From positions 1-36,088 of the forward strand of contig JAUIBX010000012.1 of NCBI GenBank assembly GCA_030427595.1: 36,088 nt of DNA, written 5' to 3'. The stretch comes from Bacteriovoracia bacterium (GTDB lineage: Bacteria; Bdellovibrionota; Bacteriovoracia; Bacteriovoracales; Bacteriovoracaceae). This document shows, one piece after another, positions 7,703 to 15,912 of this stretch (positions are counted from its first letter, which is position 1; each line of letters starts with the position of its first letter). The translations under genes and the position numbers were made by a program. The notes under the pieces were generated by a model. The model searched no databases and was not told the DNA's origin. It saw only the letters and a program-made list of their open reading frames with translations.

Positions 7703-8772
7703 AATGTATCTCCTTCATCATTTTTTTTATTAAAAAATCTGCGAAAATCGACCCAGGTATCAAGCACGCCAACTAAGGCCAAAATGTGATACGCCATAAT
7801 GACGGTGAAAAAGATCACCATGGATCGCAAAAATCCAAAAAAGTTCCAGTACGTTAACATCTCACTGAGAACTCCAAACCCTTGAAAGAAATAGAAAATT
7901 CCTAACATGAGGAGGATATTGAATCCTACAACCTCGGCCCAAGCACCAAACACCTCATAGAGATGACCAACTGATAGAACCAGTCCGCCAATGAGAGGCC
8001 AGATGACAGGGTAAGGGACTTTGAAAGTGGTAAGGGTTTTTGTGTCGTATTTGTAATCGTGAAAGGGCTTCCAAAGAGGAGCCATTCTCAACGCTACAAA
8101 TGTTCCCACCCAAAAGGATAGAAGAACACCGACAAAAATAAATCCCGTTCCATAATTCAAAATAGGATCAACAACCAGTGAGGGATCTCCCATTACGTCT
8201 TTAAGTTGTCTGAGTTGCTCTCCTGGCACCCCAACAGCGTCCACAAGATTATTGTGGTATTGAGTTGCCGTTTGCTGAACATACGGTGACAAGAAGCCAC
8301 GCAGTCCGCCTTCCATTGAAAAATGAGACCCTAGAACAATCATCATCAGCACAGCGAAAACACTGGCTCCATTGATGAAGATGGCACGAGCAGGATGATC
8401 CTTTCTTCGAATGGCCGCAGAGATGAGGTAACCGTAGATTACCGCCAGTGGAAAAGTTCCCATGGCACTTCCCTGGTAAAACTTCACTTGAATTAAAGCG
8501 AAGGCCAAGGCCGTTCCAGCGACTCCCATAAGAAAGGTCTTCATTTTCCCATAAAGCAAAAAGCTGATGGTAAATGGAATGGAAGCAAAAAGAGCAAAAG
8601 GCTCTAAACTTGAAAACAAAAACGCCAGCAGACCTAAGAAGGCCAGCTTACTCATATTCAATTCAGGAATCATCATGGCACGCAACTCTTTCTCCCCTAG
8701 ACTCTCAAGGTCTGGGTAGCCAGCTTTACCGCTTTCTGATTCTGATGAATGTGGCTTTTTGTCTTCAGACAT
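7699..8772 (-). CDS. DUF2232-type multi-span membrane protein
   Basis: A 357-residue integral membrane protein of unknown function. After about 40 polar residues there are about eight hydrophobic segments (such as LAFLGLLAFLFSSLEPFALF, FIFVGVLLSFWVGTFVAL and VIFFTVIMAYHILALVGVLD). Position and character match the DUF2232/YybS-like family, which is often found between rpsR and rplI. The assignment rests mainly on this synteny and on the pattern of helices, not on a diagnostic motif. The stop overlaps the rplI start by four bases, so translation is probably coupled. AAGGA lies 12 bases upstream of the ATG, which is rather far. The gene starts 25 bases after the S6-S18 stop. Confidence 0.85.
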   Translation of the reverse strand: MSEDKKPHSSESESGKAGYPDLESLGEKELRAMMIPELNMSKLAFLGLLAFLFSSLEPFALFASIPFTISFLLYGKMKTFLMGVAGTALAFALIQVKFYQGSAMGTFPLAVIYGYLISAAIRRKDHPARAIFINGASVFAVLMMIVLGSHFSMEGGLRGFLSPYVQQTATQYHNNLVDAVGVPGEQLRQLKDVMGDPSLVVDPILNYGTGFIFVGVLLSFWVGTFVALRMAPLWKPFHDYKYDTKTLTTFKVPYPVIWPLIGGLVLSVGHLYEVFGAWAEVVGFNILLMLGIFYFFQGFGVLSEMLTYWNFFGFLRSMVIFFTVIMAYHILALVGVLDTWVDFRRFFNKKNDEGDTL

Positions 8773-8797
8773 AATGATTAAAAATCCTTAAAACCGC

Positions 8798-9421
8798 TTA
8801 GGCGCGAACCTCAGCAGTTCTGTTAGATACGTAACTTGCAACACCAATTTGACGAGCACGCTTGATTGCAGTTGTTGCAAATCTTTGGTGCTTACGGCTT
8901 ACACCAGTGATACGAGCTGGAGAAATCTTTCCAAATTCGTTAATCAACCAAGTGAAAGTCGCAGGATCTTTCCAATCTGCTTTCACGCTGTTGGCCTTGA
9001 AGTAACAAGACTTACGACGAGCAAATTTCTTTGGATTTTCCGCTTCTTCGTCACCCTCTTTCTCAGTTACAGAACCTTTGTAGGTCTTAGAGAAAGGAGT
9101 TTTGTACTTCTTAACAACATCTTCGCGCTCAGAGTCTTCACCAAGAGCAACAAACATGTGACGAAGGTGGTGGTCGTTAATTTTAAGACGACGGATAAGC
9201 TCAACGTTGTTTTTGTTGTTCGCCTTAAAAATGAAGTAAACAAAGTGTCCGCCTGGAACACCTTCAGTTGTAGGTTGTGCAAAGTTCATTTTGCCCCACT
9301 CATCTTCGATGAAAACTTCACCGTCGTGAGCTTTAACAACTTCGTGCACAATTCCTTTGAGGGTCGCTACGTTTTCTTCAGTAGCATCCGGTTTCGCCAC
9401 TAGGGCCAACTCATAGATCAT
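8798..9421 (-). CDS. rpsF-rpsR: Ribosomal proteins bS6 and bS18 fused in one polypeptide
   Basis: One 207-residue frame encodes both proteins. Residues 1-112 are S6 (MIYELALVAKPDATEEN, GGHFVYFIFKANNKNNV, IRRLKINDHHLRHMFVALGE). Residues 113-132 are an acidic/basic linker (TYKGSVTEKEGDEEAENPKK). Residues 133-207 are a full S18 (FARRKSCYF, KDPATFTWLINEFGKISPAR, ITGVSRKHQRFATTAIKRAR). I translated the junction (9120-8981) base by base: no stop, no frameshift, and no in-frame ATG, GTG or TTG in the linker, so S18 cannot start separately there. The start at 9421 has AGGAGG five bases upstream; the frame extends 14 codons further up without a ribosome-binding site. S6 and S18 are direct partners on the 30S platform. 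In the usual order rpsF-(ssb)-rpsR, nothing is left between them. Confidence 0.95.
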   Translation of the reverse strand: MIYELALVAKPDATEENVATLKGIVHEVVKAHDGEVFIEDEWGKMNFAQPTTEGVPGGHFVYFIFKANNKNNVELIRRLKINDHHLRHMFVALGEDSEREDVVKKYKTPFSKTYKGSVTEKEGDEEAENPKKFARRKSCYFKANSVKADWKDPATFTWLINEFGKISPARITGVSRKHQRFATTAIKRARQIGVASYVSNRTAEVRA

Positions 9422-9488
9422 AAAAACCTCCTGGACTAAACGGCTTAGGGGCACCATGCCCAAAAGCGGGGTCTAGTGAATGTCAAAG
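9422..9488 (-). promoter_or_regulatory. Leader of the S6-S18 gene with a hairpin and CCG element
   Basis: Read on the minus strand, the leader holds a perfect 5-bp hairpin GGGCA-TGG-TGCCC (9461-9449), followed by AAGCCG (9446-9441) and then the ribosome-binding site. In many bacteria the S6:S18 dimer represses its own mRNA by binding a leader structure that mimics 16S rRNA and contains an exposed CCG. The CCG and hairpin here could be such a site, but I cannot show the full consensus fold. Confidence 0.35.
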
Positions 9489-9494
9489 CTCAGG

Positions 9495-9523
9495 AGGTTA
9501 GCACTGGCACGGACTTTTGACAA
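9495..9523 (-). promoter_or_regulatory. Candidate sigma-70 promoter for the S6-S18/DUF2232/L9 operon
   Basis: Minus strand: -35 TTGTCA (9523-9518, five of six consensus), a 17-base spacer, and -10 TAACCT (9500-9495, weak). Transcription would start near 9488, about 67 bases before the ATG. It lies between the subtilase stop (9585) and the ribosomal gene. The -35 and spacing are good, the -10 is not. Confidence 0.4.
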
Positions 9524-9584
9524 CTCGATAAGCCCTTGAATAAAGGTTTTTCATGCCAGTAATTTTAATGACTTAGACTACTGT

Positions 9585-12512
9585 TTAAAGTTTTAGAGGA
9601 AGTCTATGAAAGTCAGTTGTCCCATCTGGGTTTCTGCAAAGCATTAAGTAGTTGTAAATGCCTTCAATCTTAGCAGGTTTCATATGAATGCAATTCTCTG
9701 GAATATCCACTGAGAACTGGAGAGGTCTGAGAAATTCACCCTCTCTTTCCACCATTGTGTACAGGCGATTACCAAAAATTAGCGTGCTATTGATAAAGAC
9801 ACCTGGATGATTGATTCCCTCACCCACAACAGCAACAGGCTCAAGAGTTTCGGAAAACTGAACTCCTGGAAAAGAACTTTCTCGGTTGATGCGTAACTTT
9901 TGAGGGGCATTCTTTTGATCAAAGCTTTGGATAAAGTAACGAGTCTCTACAAAACGAGTGCGGTCTTCATTCTTAAAGCTAGCGATCATATTAAATACCG
10001 GATCACTCCATTTCTTTGTATCCAACAAGAGGGCCTGTCCTTGAAGAGACTTTGGACTCCAAACATAGGAGCGCACCTGATCCCTTTTGAGCTGGGCCAA
10101 GAACTCAACATCGCCGGTGGCCACGCCAAGGCTTTGTGAATTGAGACTCAACAATGGACGTACACTATTTCCCGAGACGAAACGGTCATCAAAGAAGACG
10201 CGGTTCATTTCAACGGAACGGGCTGAAACGTTATAAGAAAAGTATTCTCGCTCAAACTCTTCTCCCAGAGCGACGAGACCACTAACTGTACCTTGGCGTC
10301 TTTCTTCTTGGGATTGAGGAAAGGGTTTCTCAAGGGTGAGCGGCAACCATGAGGGGGCATCGATGTCTTCTCTAATTTGGTTAAGCTGATCAAGAGAATC
10401 CACCACTCTTAGTTCAAGCTCATTGGCATTGGACTTAGGGTTAAGAAAGTAAAGGTGATAGGCCCTAAAATCCTCAGGGACGCGATCAAGAATATCAAAG
10501 GTGTTGTCGGCCTCAGGCATAGTGTAGGCCTCGTAGAAAGCAGGTAGCTTCAAAAGCTTGCCCTCAACCTTTCTTGTTAAGAGGAGAAGTTCACCAAATT
10601 GGTTATATTCAACAGGGAATCTCTCATAATCAAGAAGAGCGAAACTATAAGTCTTTTTGAGGTCGGTTTTGCCATCCTTTTGAAAGAAGTAATCAAAAGT
10701 GATGCGGTCCTGATTTTTATTAACGGCAGTCACCAAGTAATCAGCAACACCGTCAAGGTTGAGGTCACTGATGCGAACTCCGACAACCTCATGCTTCTTG
10801 GCGACTTCGAGATCACGCCCTTGCCACTTTCCATCCTTTCTCTGAACGAGGGAGAGAACTGTTTTCTCCTCACTCTCATTCTTAGGTCTTTCTAAGTAAA
10901 AGGCAGGGGCCTTCATCCAGCCCTCTTGATCAAGGACTGGCTTTACACGAACAGCTTTTCTCACACCTCTAAAGAATGTGAGCTCTGGCGCATCAAAGCC
11001 TTCAACCCTTTCTTTAATAGCGCCACCCTCTCGAGAGAGGTCACGAGCAAAGATAAGAGTCGTTTCCGTTTGAGATTGAAAGGCGTGACTTTCAGAAGAG
11101 AGGTTCACTGTGAGCCTAAAGTGAGTGTCTTTTTTAAGATCTTTTAACTGACCTTTAAAAAGAACAGAGCGCTGCTGTCCAGAACTTAAGTTAAGAGGCT
11201 GCTCAGAATCCTCTAAAGCAATATCTTCACGATTAAATTTAACGGAGACTTTGAGATCTGAGAAGTCACCGACAAGACTTCTAATGGGTAAGCTAAAGAA
11301 GAAGCGACCGTCTTTAAGATCGTAATTAAGATCGAGGAGGTCTTTGTAAACGGGCATAGCAAAGGGCTTCACATCATTGAGATGAGCGGCTTTCATGTCC
11401 ACCATGCCATACTTAGAAAACTTTCCTTGGTCGCGTGAAAGCTCCATTTCCTTGGCACTTGAAAATAAGCGCGCCTTAAGCTCGTCATTAGTCATTTCAG
11501 GGTTTGTTAATTTTAAAGAGGCCGCAATGGCAGCGACAAAAGGAGAAGCCTGAGAAGTCCCATTCTTCGTCTCATAACCTATGATACGCAAAATTCGTGA
11601 CTCAACTCCTTCTCTTGGGTAGGTCGAAACAATGAATTCACCTGGGGCTAAAATATCAACCTTGCCACCAAAGTTAGAGAACTCAGTGATCTTGCCTTGA
11701 TTGTCGACGGCACCAACACAAATGACGAACTCATTCGTGCAAGGAAAGGTCGGAATCTCTTTGTTATTGTTTCCCGCAGCGGCAATCACCGCAACATTTC
11801 TCTCTTCCGCCAATTTGAGAGCGCGCCTGACCTTGGGGGTTTCAACGAGTTTGGGCCAACCAATGGACATATTGATAACCTGTGCCCCTCTTTGAATGGC
11901 GTAAATAATACCATCAGCGAAGATGTCAGTGATGAGGCGACCATTATAAATAAAGTCAGTGGTGTCCTGACTAAGAACTTTGATAGGCAGGATTTTAACA
12001 CGAGAGTCAGTAACACCATGGACACCAAGAGCGTTGTTGCCAACGGCAGCGATAATGCCAGCAACGTGGGTACCGTGACCAGTGTCATCAGTGAGGTCAG
12101 CATTTCTTTTAAGGACATTAATCCCACGACAAGGTTTATTAGAATTGTCCTCGCCATCAGGACAAATATTCTTATCAAAGTACACACGGTCTTTGAGGTC
12201 TGGGTGGTTAAGGTCAAGACCACTATCAAGAACAGCAACTACAATCTCGCGATCATTGGGAATTTCAAGTTTTTTAATTTCTGAGGGATTTAACCAATTA
12301 ATGTCTACACCAGGAGTTCCTTCTACACTTTCTCTGAAGAGTTCTCCTGAACGCCTCAGGATTGTCTGTCCTGTATTGGTAAGAGGCCACTGCTTGGAAA
12401 AGAGCGTGTCATTAAAAGAGAGTTCTCCAGCAGAGGTTGCGTTTACCAATTTTAAAAGGAAGAGGACGATTCCTAGGGAGGTCAATATTTTCTTCAACTT
12501 CTTACCTAACAC
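9585..12512 (-). CDS. Large secreted subtilisin-like serine protease (S8 family)
   Basis: An exported endopeptidase of 975 residues. A GTG start at 12512 is chosen: GGGAG lies eight bases upstream, it leaves a clean signal peptide (LKKILTSLGIVLFLLKLVNATSA), and it overlaps the preceding stop as TAGTG. An ATG seven codons earlier (12533) is possible but has a poor ribosome-binding site. The S8 domain spans about residues 40-350 with the catalytic triad Asp96 (VVAVLDSGLD), His146 (DTGHGTHVAG) and Ser320 (NGTSQASP), and the oxyanion Asn248 (AAAGNNN). The remaining 600 residues are not protease and look beta-rich; one stretch, DLNLDGVADYL, resembles an FG-GAP/calcium-binding repeat. No propeptide domain of inhibitor I9 type is evident. 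It is co-transcribed with the 1055-residue gene upstream. The target is unknown. Confidence 0.93.
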   Translation of the reverse strand: MLGKKLKKILTSLGIVLFLLKLVNATSAGELSFNDTLFSKQWPLTNTGQTILRRSGELFRESVEGTPGVDINWLNPSEIKKLEIPNDREIVVAVLDSGLDLNHPDLKDRVYFDKNICPDGEDNSNKPCRGINVLKRNADLTDDTGHGTHVAGIIAAVGNNALGVHGVTDSRVKILPIKVLSQDTTDFIYNGRLITDIFADGIIYAIQRGAQVINMSIGWPKLVETPKVRRALKLAEERNVAVIAAAGNNNKEIPTFPCTNEFVICVGAVDNQGKITEFSNFGGKVDILAPGEFIVSTYPREGVESRILRIIGYETKNGTSQASPFVAAIAASLKLTNPEMTNDELKARLFSSAKEMELSRDQGKFSKYGMVDMKAAHLNDVKPFAMPVYKDLLDLNYDLKDGRFFFSLPIRSLVGDFSDLKVSVKFNREDIALEDSEQPLNLSSGQQRSVLFKGQLKDLKKDTHFRLTVNLSSESHAFQSQTETTLIFARDLSREGGAIKERVEGFDAPELTFFRGVRKAVRVKPVLDQEGWMKAPAFYLERPKNESEEKTVLSLVQRKDGKWQGRDLEVAKKHEVVGVRISDLNLDGVADYLVTAVNKNQDRITFDYFFQKDGKTDLKKTYSFALLDYERFPVEYNQFGELLLLTRKVEGKLLKLPAFYEAYTMPEADNTFDILDRVPEDFRAYHLYFLNPKSNANELELRVVDSLDQLNQIREDIDAPSWLPLTLEKPFPQSQEERRQGTVSGLVALGEEFEREYFSYNVSARSVEMNRVFFDDRFVSGNSVRPLLSLNSQSLGVATGDVEFLAQLKRDQVRSYVWSPKSLQGQALLLDTKKWSDPVFNMIASFKNEDRTRFVETRYFIQSFDQKNAPQKLRINRESSFPGVQFSETLEPVAVVGEGINHPGVFINSTLIFGNRLYTMVEREGEFLRPLQFSVDIPENCIHMKPAKIEGIYNYLMLCRNPDGTTDFHRLPLKL

Positions 12513-15500
12513 TAGAGACTCTCCCTTATCCATTTGCCATGAAACTCGCCCCCTTGAATGCCCATAATTTCTTGGAGGCGCTCAAGAGGTCCATTCCAAA
12601 AGCGGCTACGGATACGGCCGATTGTATTGGACGGAATTGGTGCATTAAGAATCTCGGAGTCTTTCCTAAAACCGTTAATAACTCCGTAAACATAAACATT
12701 ATTTTCTCCGACAACACTGAGGAAGTCGTTAAACTCAAAATCACGTACCATTTTCTTTGCCAGCTCCATCGTACACTTGGCATGCTCTTTTGAGTCGCCT
12801 ACTTGTCTTCTCAGACGCTGACAATCACGGGCCTTATCTCTTAAGGTGTTCAAGTTTTGGCACTCACGGAAGCGACTAGGTGTGCGGATACGAAAATTTC
12901 TTCTTTCAGAGGCACCACAGCGCTGACTGCGCTCACGGGCATAGCGACGGCCAATTTGAGTAATGGTATCAGGGCTAACATTTTTAAGACGTTCAATGCC
13001 CTCTTCATAGATATTGGTGGATACCGTGATATCAAAGAGGCGAAGGGCCGAAGCATCATTAAGAGCTGTGGGATCAAAGAGAGTACGACCATATTGTTCG
13101 TTGACCTCTTTCACATAATTCTTTAATTTTTTACGACTTGCAGACCATCCCTCTCTTCTTGTCGTTAAGGCCATAAAGGGAGCGGATAGCTGGCCTTCCA
13201 TCTTTCTTGCTTCATAGCGGGCACCAATGGTTTCACTTACACCAAAGATACTTTGACCTGGATTTTTAAAACGCTCGGCATTGAGTTGTGGCGTAATCTT
13301 AAGGTCCTTTGTCAACTCCACAAGGTAGTAATTGAGAACGTCATAGACGAAAGCTTGATAATTAATACCGGACTGAGACTCACTTGTGAGACTGACATAT
13401 TCTGTGCGGCTCTCTTGGGGTGTTGTGACTTGAATCTCATTATCACCCTTAAGATATTTTGAGCGCCAAACAAGAAAGGCCATTTTCACAGAGCGATCTT
13501 TAAAGTCTCCTGATACCAAATAAGACTTCTTCTTGACTTCAAGAAGTTCACTAGAGCCCTCTTCAAGAAGGTAGTGAAGGGCCTTGGCATTGTAGAAAAG
13601 TTCAGGATTCTCAGAAACATCACTATTAATATCAACTGTATGAAATCTTACCTTGTACTTGCCATCTGTTTGGTCAACATTGAGTTTAAAGACGGGTATT
13701 TTATGATTAACACCCACTCCTGCGCTGATAGTGAGTCCACGCCCCTTGTCTTCATAGACGTGAATCGTAGAGGCATCCTTTCTATAAAGATGAAGTCTAC
13801 GTACCATTTGACCAGAAGTTCCAGCAGATAGAGAGACGCTGGTGTCCGTTAAATTAATTGTTGAGCGCATAAGAACATTGGGAGTCAAACGATCCGTGAT
13901 AAGAAGAGACTCGCCTACTCCCAATTGGCCGTTGATCTCATTGAGGATATCTTCAACCGCTTGCAGGCGAGGATCAATTTCCCCCTCATCAACATCAGAA
14001 TCTTGTGCTTGTTGATTGGGGATATTGGCCAACTCATCGAGCTTCTTTTTCAGTTTTCTCTTCATAAGAGGCACGATTATATTTTGGTAAGGCTCTTTAA
14101 AAGAGGCCTTAAGAGTTTTAACAGGCTTGAGGTGGGTGTAGGTTCTTACGGCACTCACTGTTGTCGTGGCAGAAAGGTTGGGAAAAGCTGAGATATTTTC
14201 GATACCAACAATAGCTCCTAAGGAAACAGACATGCCAATAGTATCAGCAAGCTGAACCAGGTTATCTGTACCTAAGTAGTTTCCAACAACAATATCACGA
14301 CTAAGGATAAGGTTACCGTTCACAATAGGGCTCACCCAAGTGCCTACGCCAAACTCTTTGAACTCACCCGTTTCCACAAAGTGCTCAAGTCCTTCTTTAA
14401 ATTGCTCTTCCATAAATTCGAGTTTCTTCTCACTTGGATCAAAGAGGGAAAGCTCTTCATTCACACGACCAAGAAGAGCCGAAATGGTTTCATTTTGAAG
14501 TTTAGAAAAAACAAAGTATTGAAAGTCTTTAAAAGGTGAATCGGGAGCCCCATGGGCAAAGCGGCTAGCAAAGCCTGGCCACTCTTCTTTTTGAAGCTGA
14601 CCTTTTTTAAGAAGCTCACCAGAGGAAGGCTTCTCATCAAATGCGATGGCCTCATATTCTTCTTCAAAGAGTTCTATTAAAGAGTTTCTTCTACTAATAA
14701 GTTTTTCAACTAACAACTTTCCCACTGGATCAGGAAAATGAGAGAGATTAACAACCTCTTCAAAATCTTTACGATCAAGGAGCGCCATTCTCCTTAAAAT
14801 CCATTGAGCGTCTTCTAAGGTGGTATTCATATTAGCGAAGCTAAAATGAGGCAAAATAATAGATTCATTATCAATACGCCCAACCGTCCAAAGAAGCTTA
14901 TTTATAGACTCTCCCACTTCTAAGAGGGCATAAGGAACAAGAAGAGAACGCAGGGTTCTTGAAGTTAACCTCTTTGGGGGAACACCCATGGCCAAGTTGT
15001 AGTGATCAGTCTCAGAAGGCATCAGCGCCACAACGTCATGAAAGGTTAAGGTTAGTTGATCGTCTTTAAGATCATTATGATCAAAACCTAACCAACGAGA
15101 AGGAGCCCCGTAGGTAGCCTCAGGTAGTTCGTTATTAAGAAAGCGGTCTCTTTCAAATCTATTGGCAAACTCAACTTTGATTTTCTTTAGATATTTCATC
15201 GCTGGCACTTTGTAGCCAAGCTTTCTTAGTAAATTCTTTCTTAAAAGCGCCGTGTGGAGGGTCTTTTCCATGAGAATCGTAAATACTCGGCCCTGATCTT
15301 TCTTCGGCAGAACATTAAAGCGAATAATTCCTTGGTTTGAAGTGAGAGTTCCCTTGAAAATCACCTCTTCTTCTTCGGTCAAAGGCATCTCATCAAGCTC
15401 AGGGGAAAGAACAGATTGGAGGGTATTCTCCCATACGGCCGAAGGCATAGGATCGAGCTGAGAAAGATCTAGTGGATTAGTCTCTGCAGTCTGTAGACGG

Positions 15501-15679
15501 TAGGCCTCTTCTGAAGTCAGAAGCTTTCCAAGATATACGAGATCGTTAGAAGGCTGACGTTTCTTTGTAAGAGGAATGCGCTCGTCCGCGCCGAGGACGG
15601 GCATTGTCCACAGCAAAAGAGCGCCTAAAGCTAGGTTTAAGAGCTTCTTAAATAGATTCAAACGAATAAGTTGTCTCAT
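12512..15679 (-). CDS. 1055-residue secreted protein of unknown function, partner of the subtilase
   Basis: I do not recognise this family. An N-terminal signal peptide is clear (LFKKLLNLALGALLLWTMPVLGA, cleavage likely after VLGA). Roughly the first 420 mature residues are mixed and polar (for example NTTLEDAQWILRRMALLDRK). The middle (about 450-850) has many short alternating strands (SVSLGAIVGIENISAF, TVSAVRTYTHLKPVK, GLTISAGVGVNHKIPVFKLN), as in a surface or beta-barrel-like domain. The end carries four Cys within about 50 residues (RCGASERR, RECQNL, DCQRLRR, KCTMEL), able to form two disulfides. AAGGA precedes the ATG by three bases. The TAG stop overlaps the GTG of the subtilase gene, so their production is probably coupled. 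The partner could be a substrate, inhibitor, or transport scaffold of the protease. Confidence 0.85.
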   Translation of the reverse strand: MRQLIRLNLFKKLLNLALGALLLWTMPVLGADERIPLTKKRQPSNDLVYLGKLLTSEEAYRLQTAETNPLDLSQLDPMPSAVWENTLQSVLSPELDEMPLTEEEEVIFKGTLTSNQGIIRFNVLPKKDQGRVFTILMEKTLHTALLRKNLLRKLGYKVPAMKYLKKIKVEFANRFERDRFLNNELPEATYGAPSRWLGFDHNDLKDDQLTLTFHDVVALMPSETDHYNLAMGVPPKRLTSRTLRSLLVPYALLEVGESINKLLWTVGRIDNESIILPHFSFANMNTTLEDAQWILRRMALLDRKDFEEVVNLSHFPDPVGKLLVEKLISRRNSLIELFEEEYEAIAFDEKPSSGELLKKGQLQKEEWPGFASRFAHGAPDSPFKDFQYFVFSKLQNETISALLGRVNEELSLFDPSEKKLEFMEEQFKEGLEHFVETGEFKEFGVGTWVSPIVNGNLILSRDIVVGNYLGTDNLVQLADTIGMSVSLGAIVGIENISAFPNLSATTTVSAVRTYTHLKPVKTLKASFKEPYQNIIVPLMKRKLKKKLDELANIPNQQAQDSDVDEGEIDPRLQAVEDILNEINGQLGVGESLLITDRLTPNVLMRSTINLTDTSVSLSAGTSGQMVRRLHLYRKDASTIHVYEDKGRGLTISAGVGVNHKIPVFKLNVDQTDGKYKVRFHTVDINSDVSENPELFYNAKALHYLLEEGSSELLEVKKKSYLVSGDFKDRSVKMAFLVWRSKYLKGDNEIQVTTPQESRTEYVSLTSESQSGINYQAFVYDVLNYYLVELTKDLKITPQLNAERFKNPGQSIFGVSETIGARYEARKMEGQLSAPFMALTTRREGWSASRKKLKNYVKEVNEQYGRTLFDPTALNDASALRLFDITVSTNIYEEGIERLKNVSPDTITQIGRRYARERSQRCGASERRNFRIRTPSRFRECQNLNTLRDKARDCQRLRRQVGDSKEHAKCTMELAKKMVRDFEFNDFLSVVGENNVYVYGVINGFRKDSEILNAPIPSNTIGRIRSRFWNGPLERLQEIMGIQGGEFHGKWIRESL

Positions 15680-15821
15680 CAGTCCTTGGGTTTGGTCTGT
15701 TCATGCCTAAATAAGATGCAAAGTTGAGACCAAAAAAGCCTTGTAGTTTCAATTAGTTAATAGATTTGAAGTGTTTAAAGTTTGGACACTCCCCCAGCTA
15801 TTAAGAAGGGAAAATGGCGAA

Positions 15822-15862
15822 ACCTCCTGCTGAATAACCTAGGGAGTAGTTCAGCAGGAGGT
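15822..15862. terminator. Perfect 13-bp inverted repeat, probable terminator of the polyglycine lipoprotein
   Basis: ACCTCCTGCTGAA (15822-15834) pairs perfectly with TTCAGCAGGAGGT (15850-15862) around a 15-base loop that contains CCTAGG. It sits 51 bases past the stop of the lipoprotein gene on the minus strand. The tract after it on that strand (TTCGCCATTTTCC) is only partly T-rich. It could also act on the downstream 1055-residue gene as a regulatory structure. Confidence 0.5.
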
Positions 15863-15912
15863 CAGCGCCTATGACGTGCGGTCAGACTTTTAAGCGATCA
15901 CAAGATGATCAA

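Noticed and set aside
9422-9463. Longer start for the S6-S18 gene
   Set aside because: The 14 extra codons run through the AGGAGG and the hairpin, and MIYEL is the usual S6 N-terminus.
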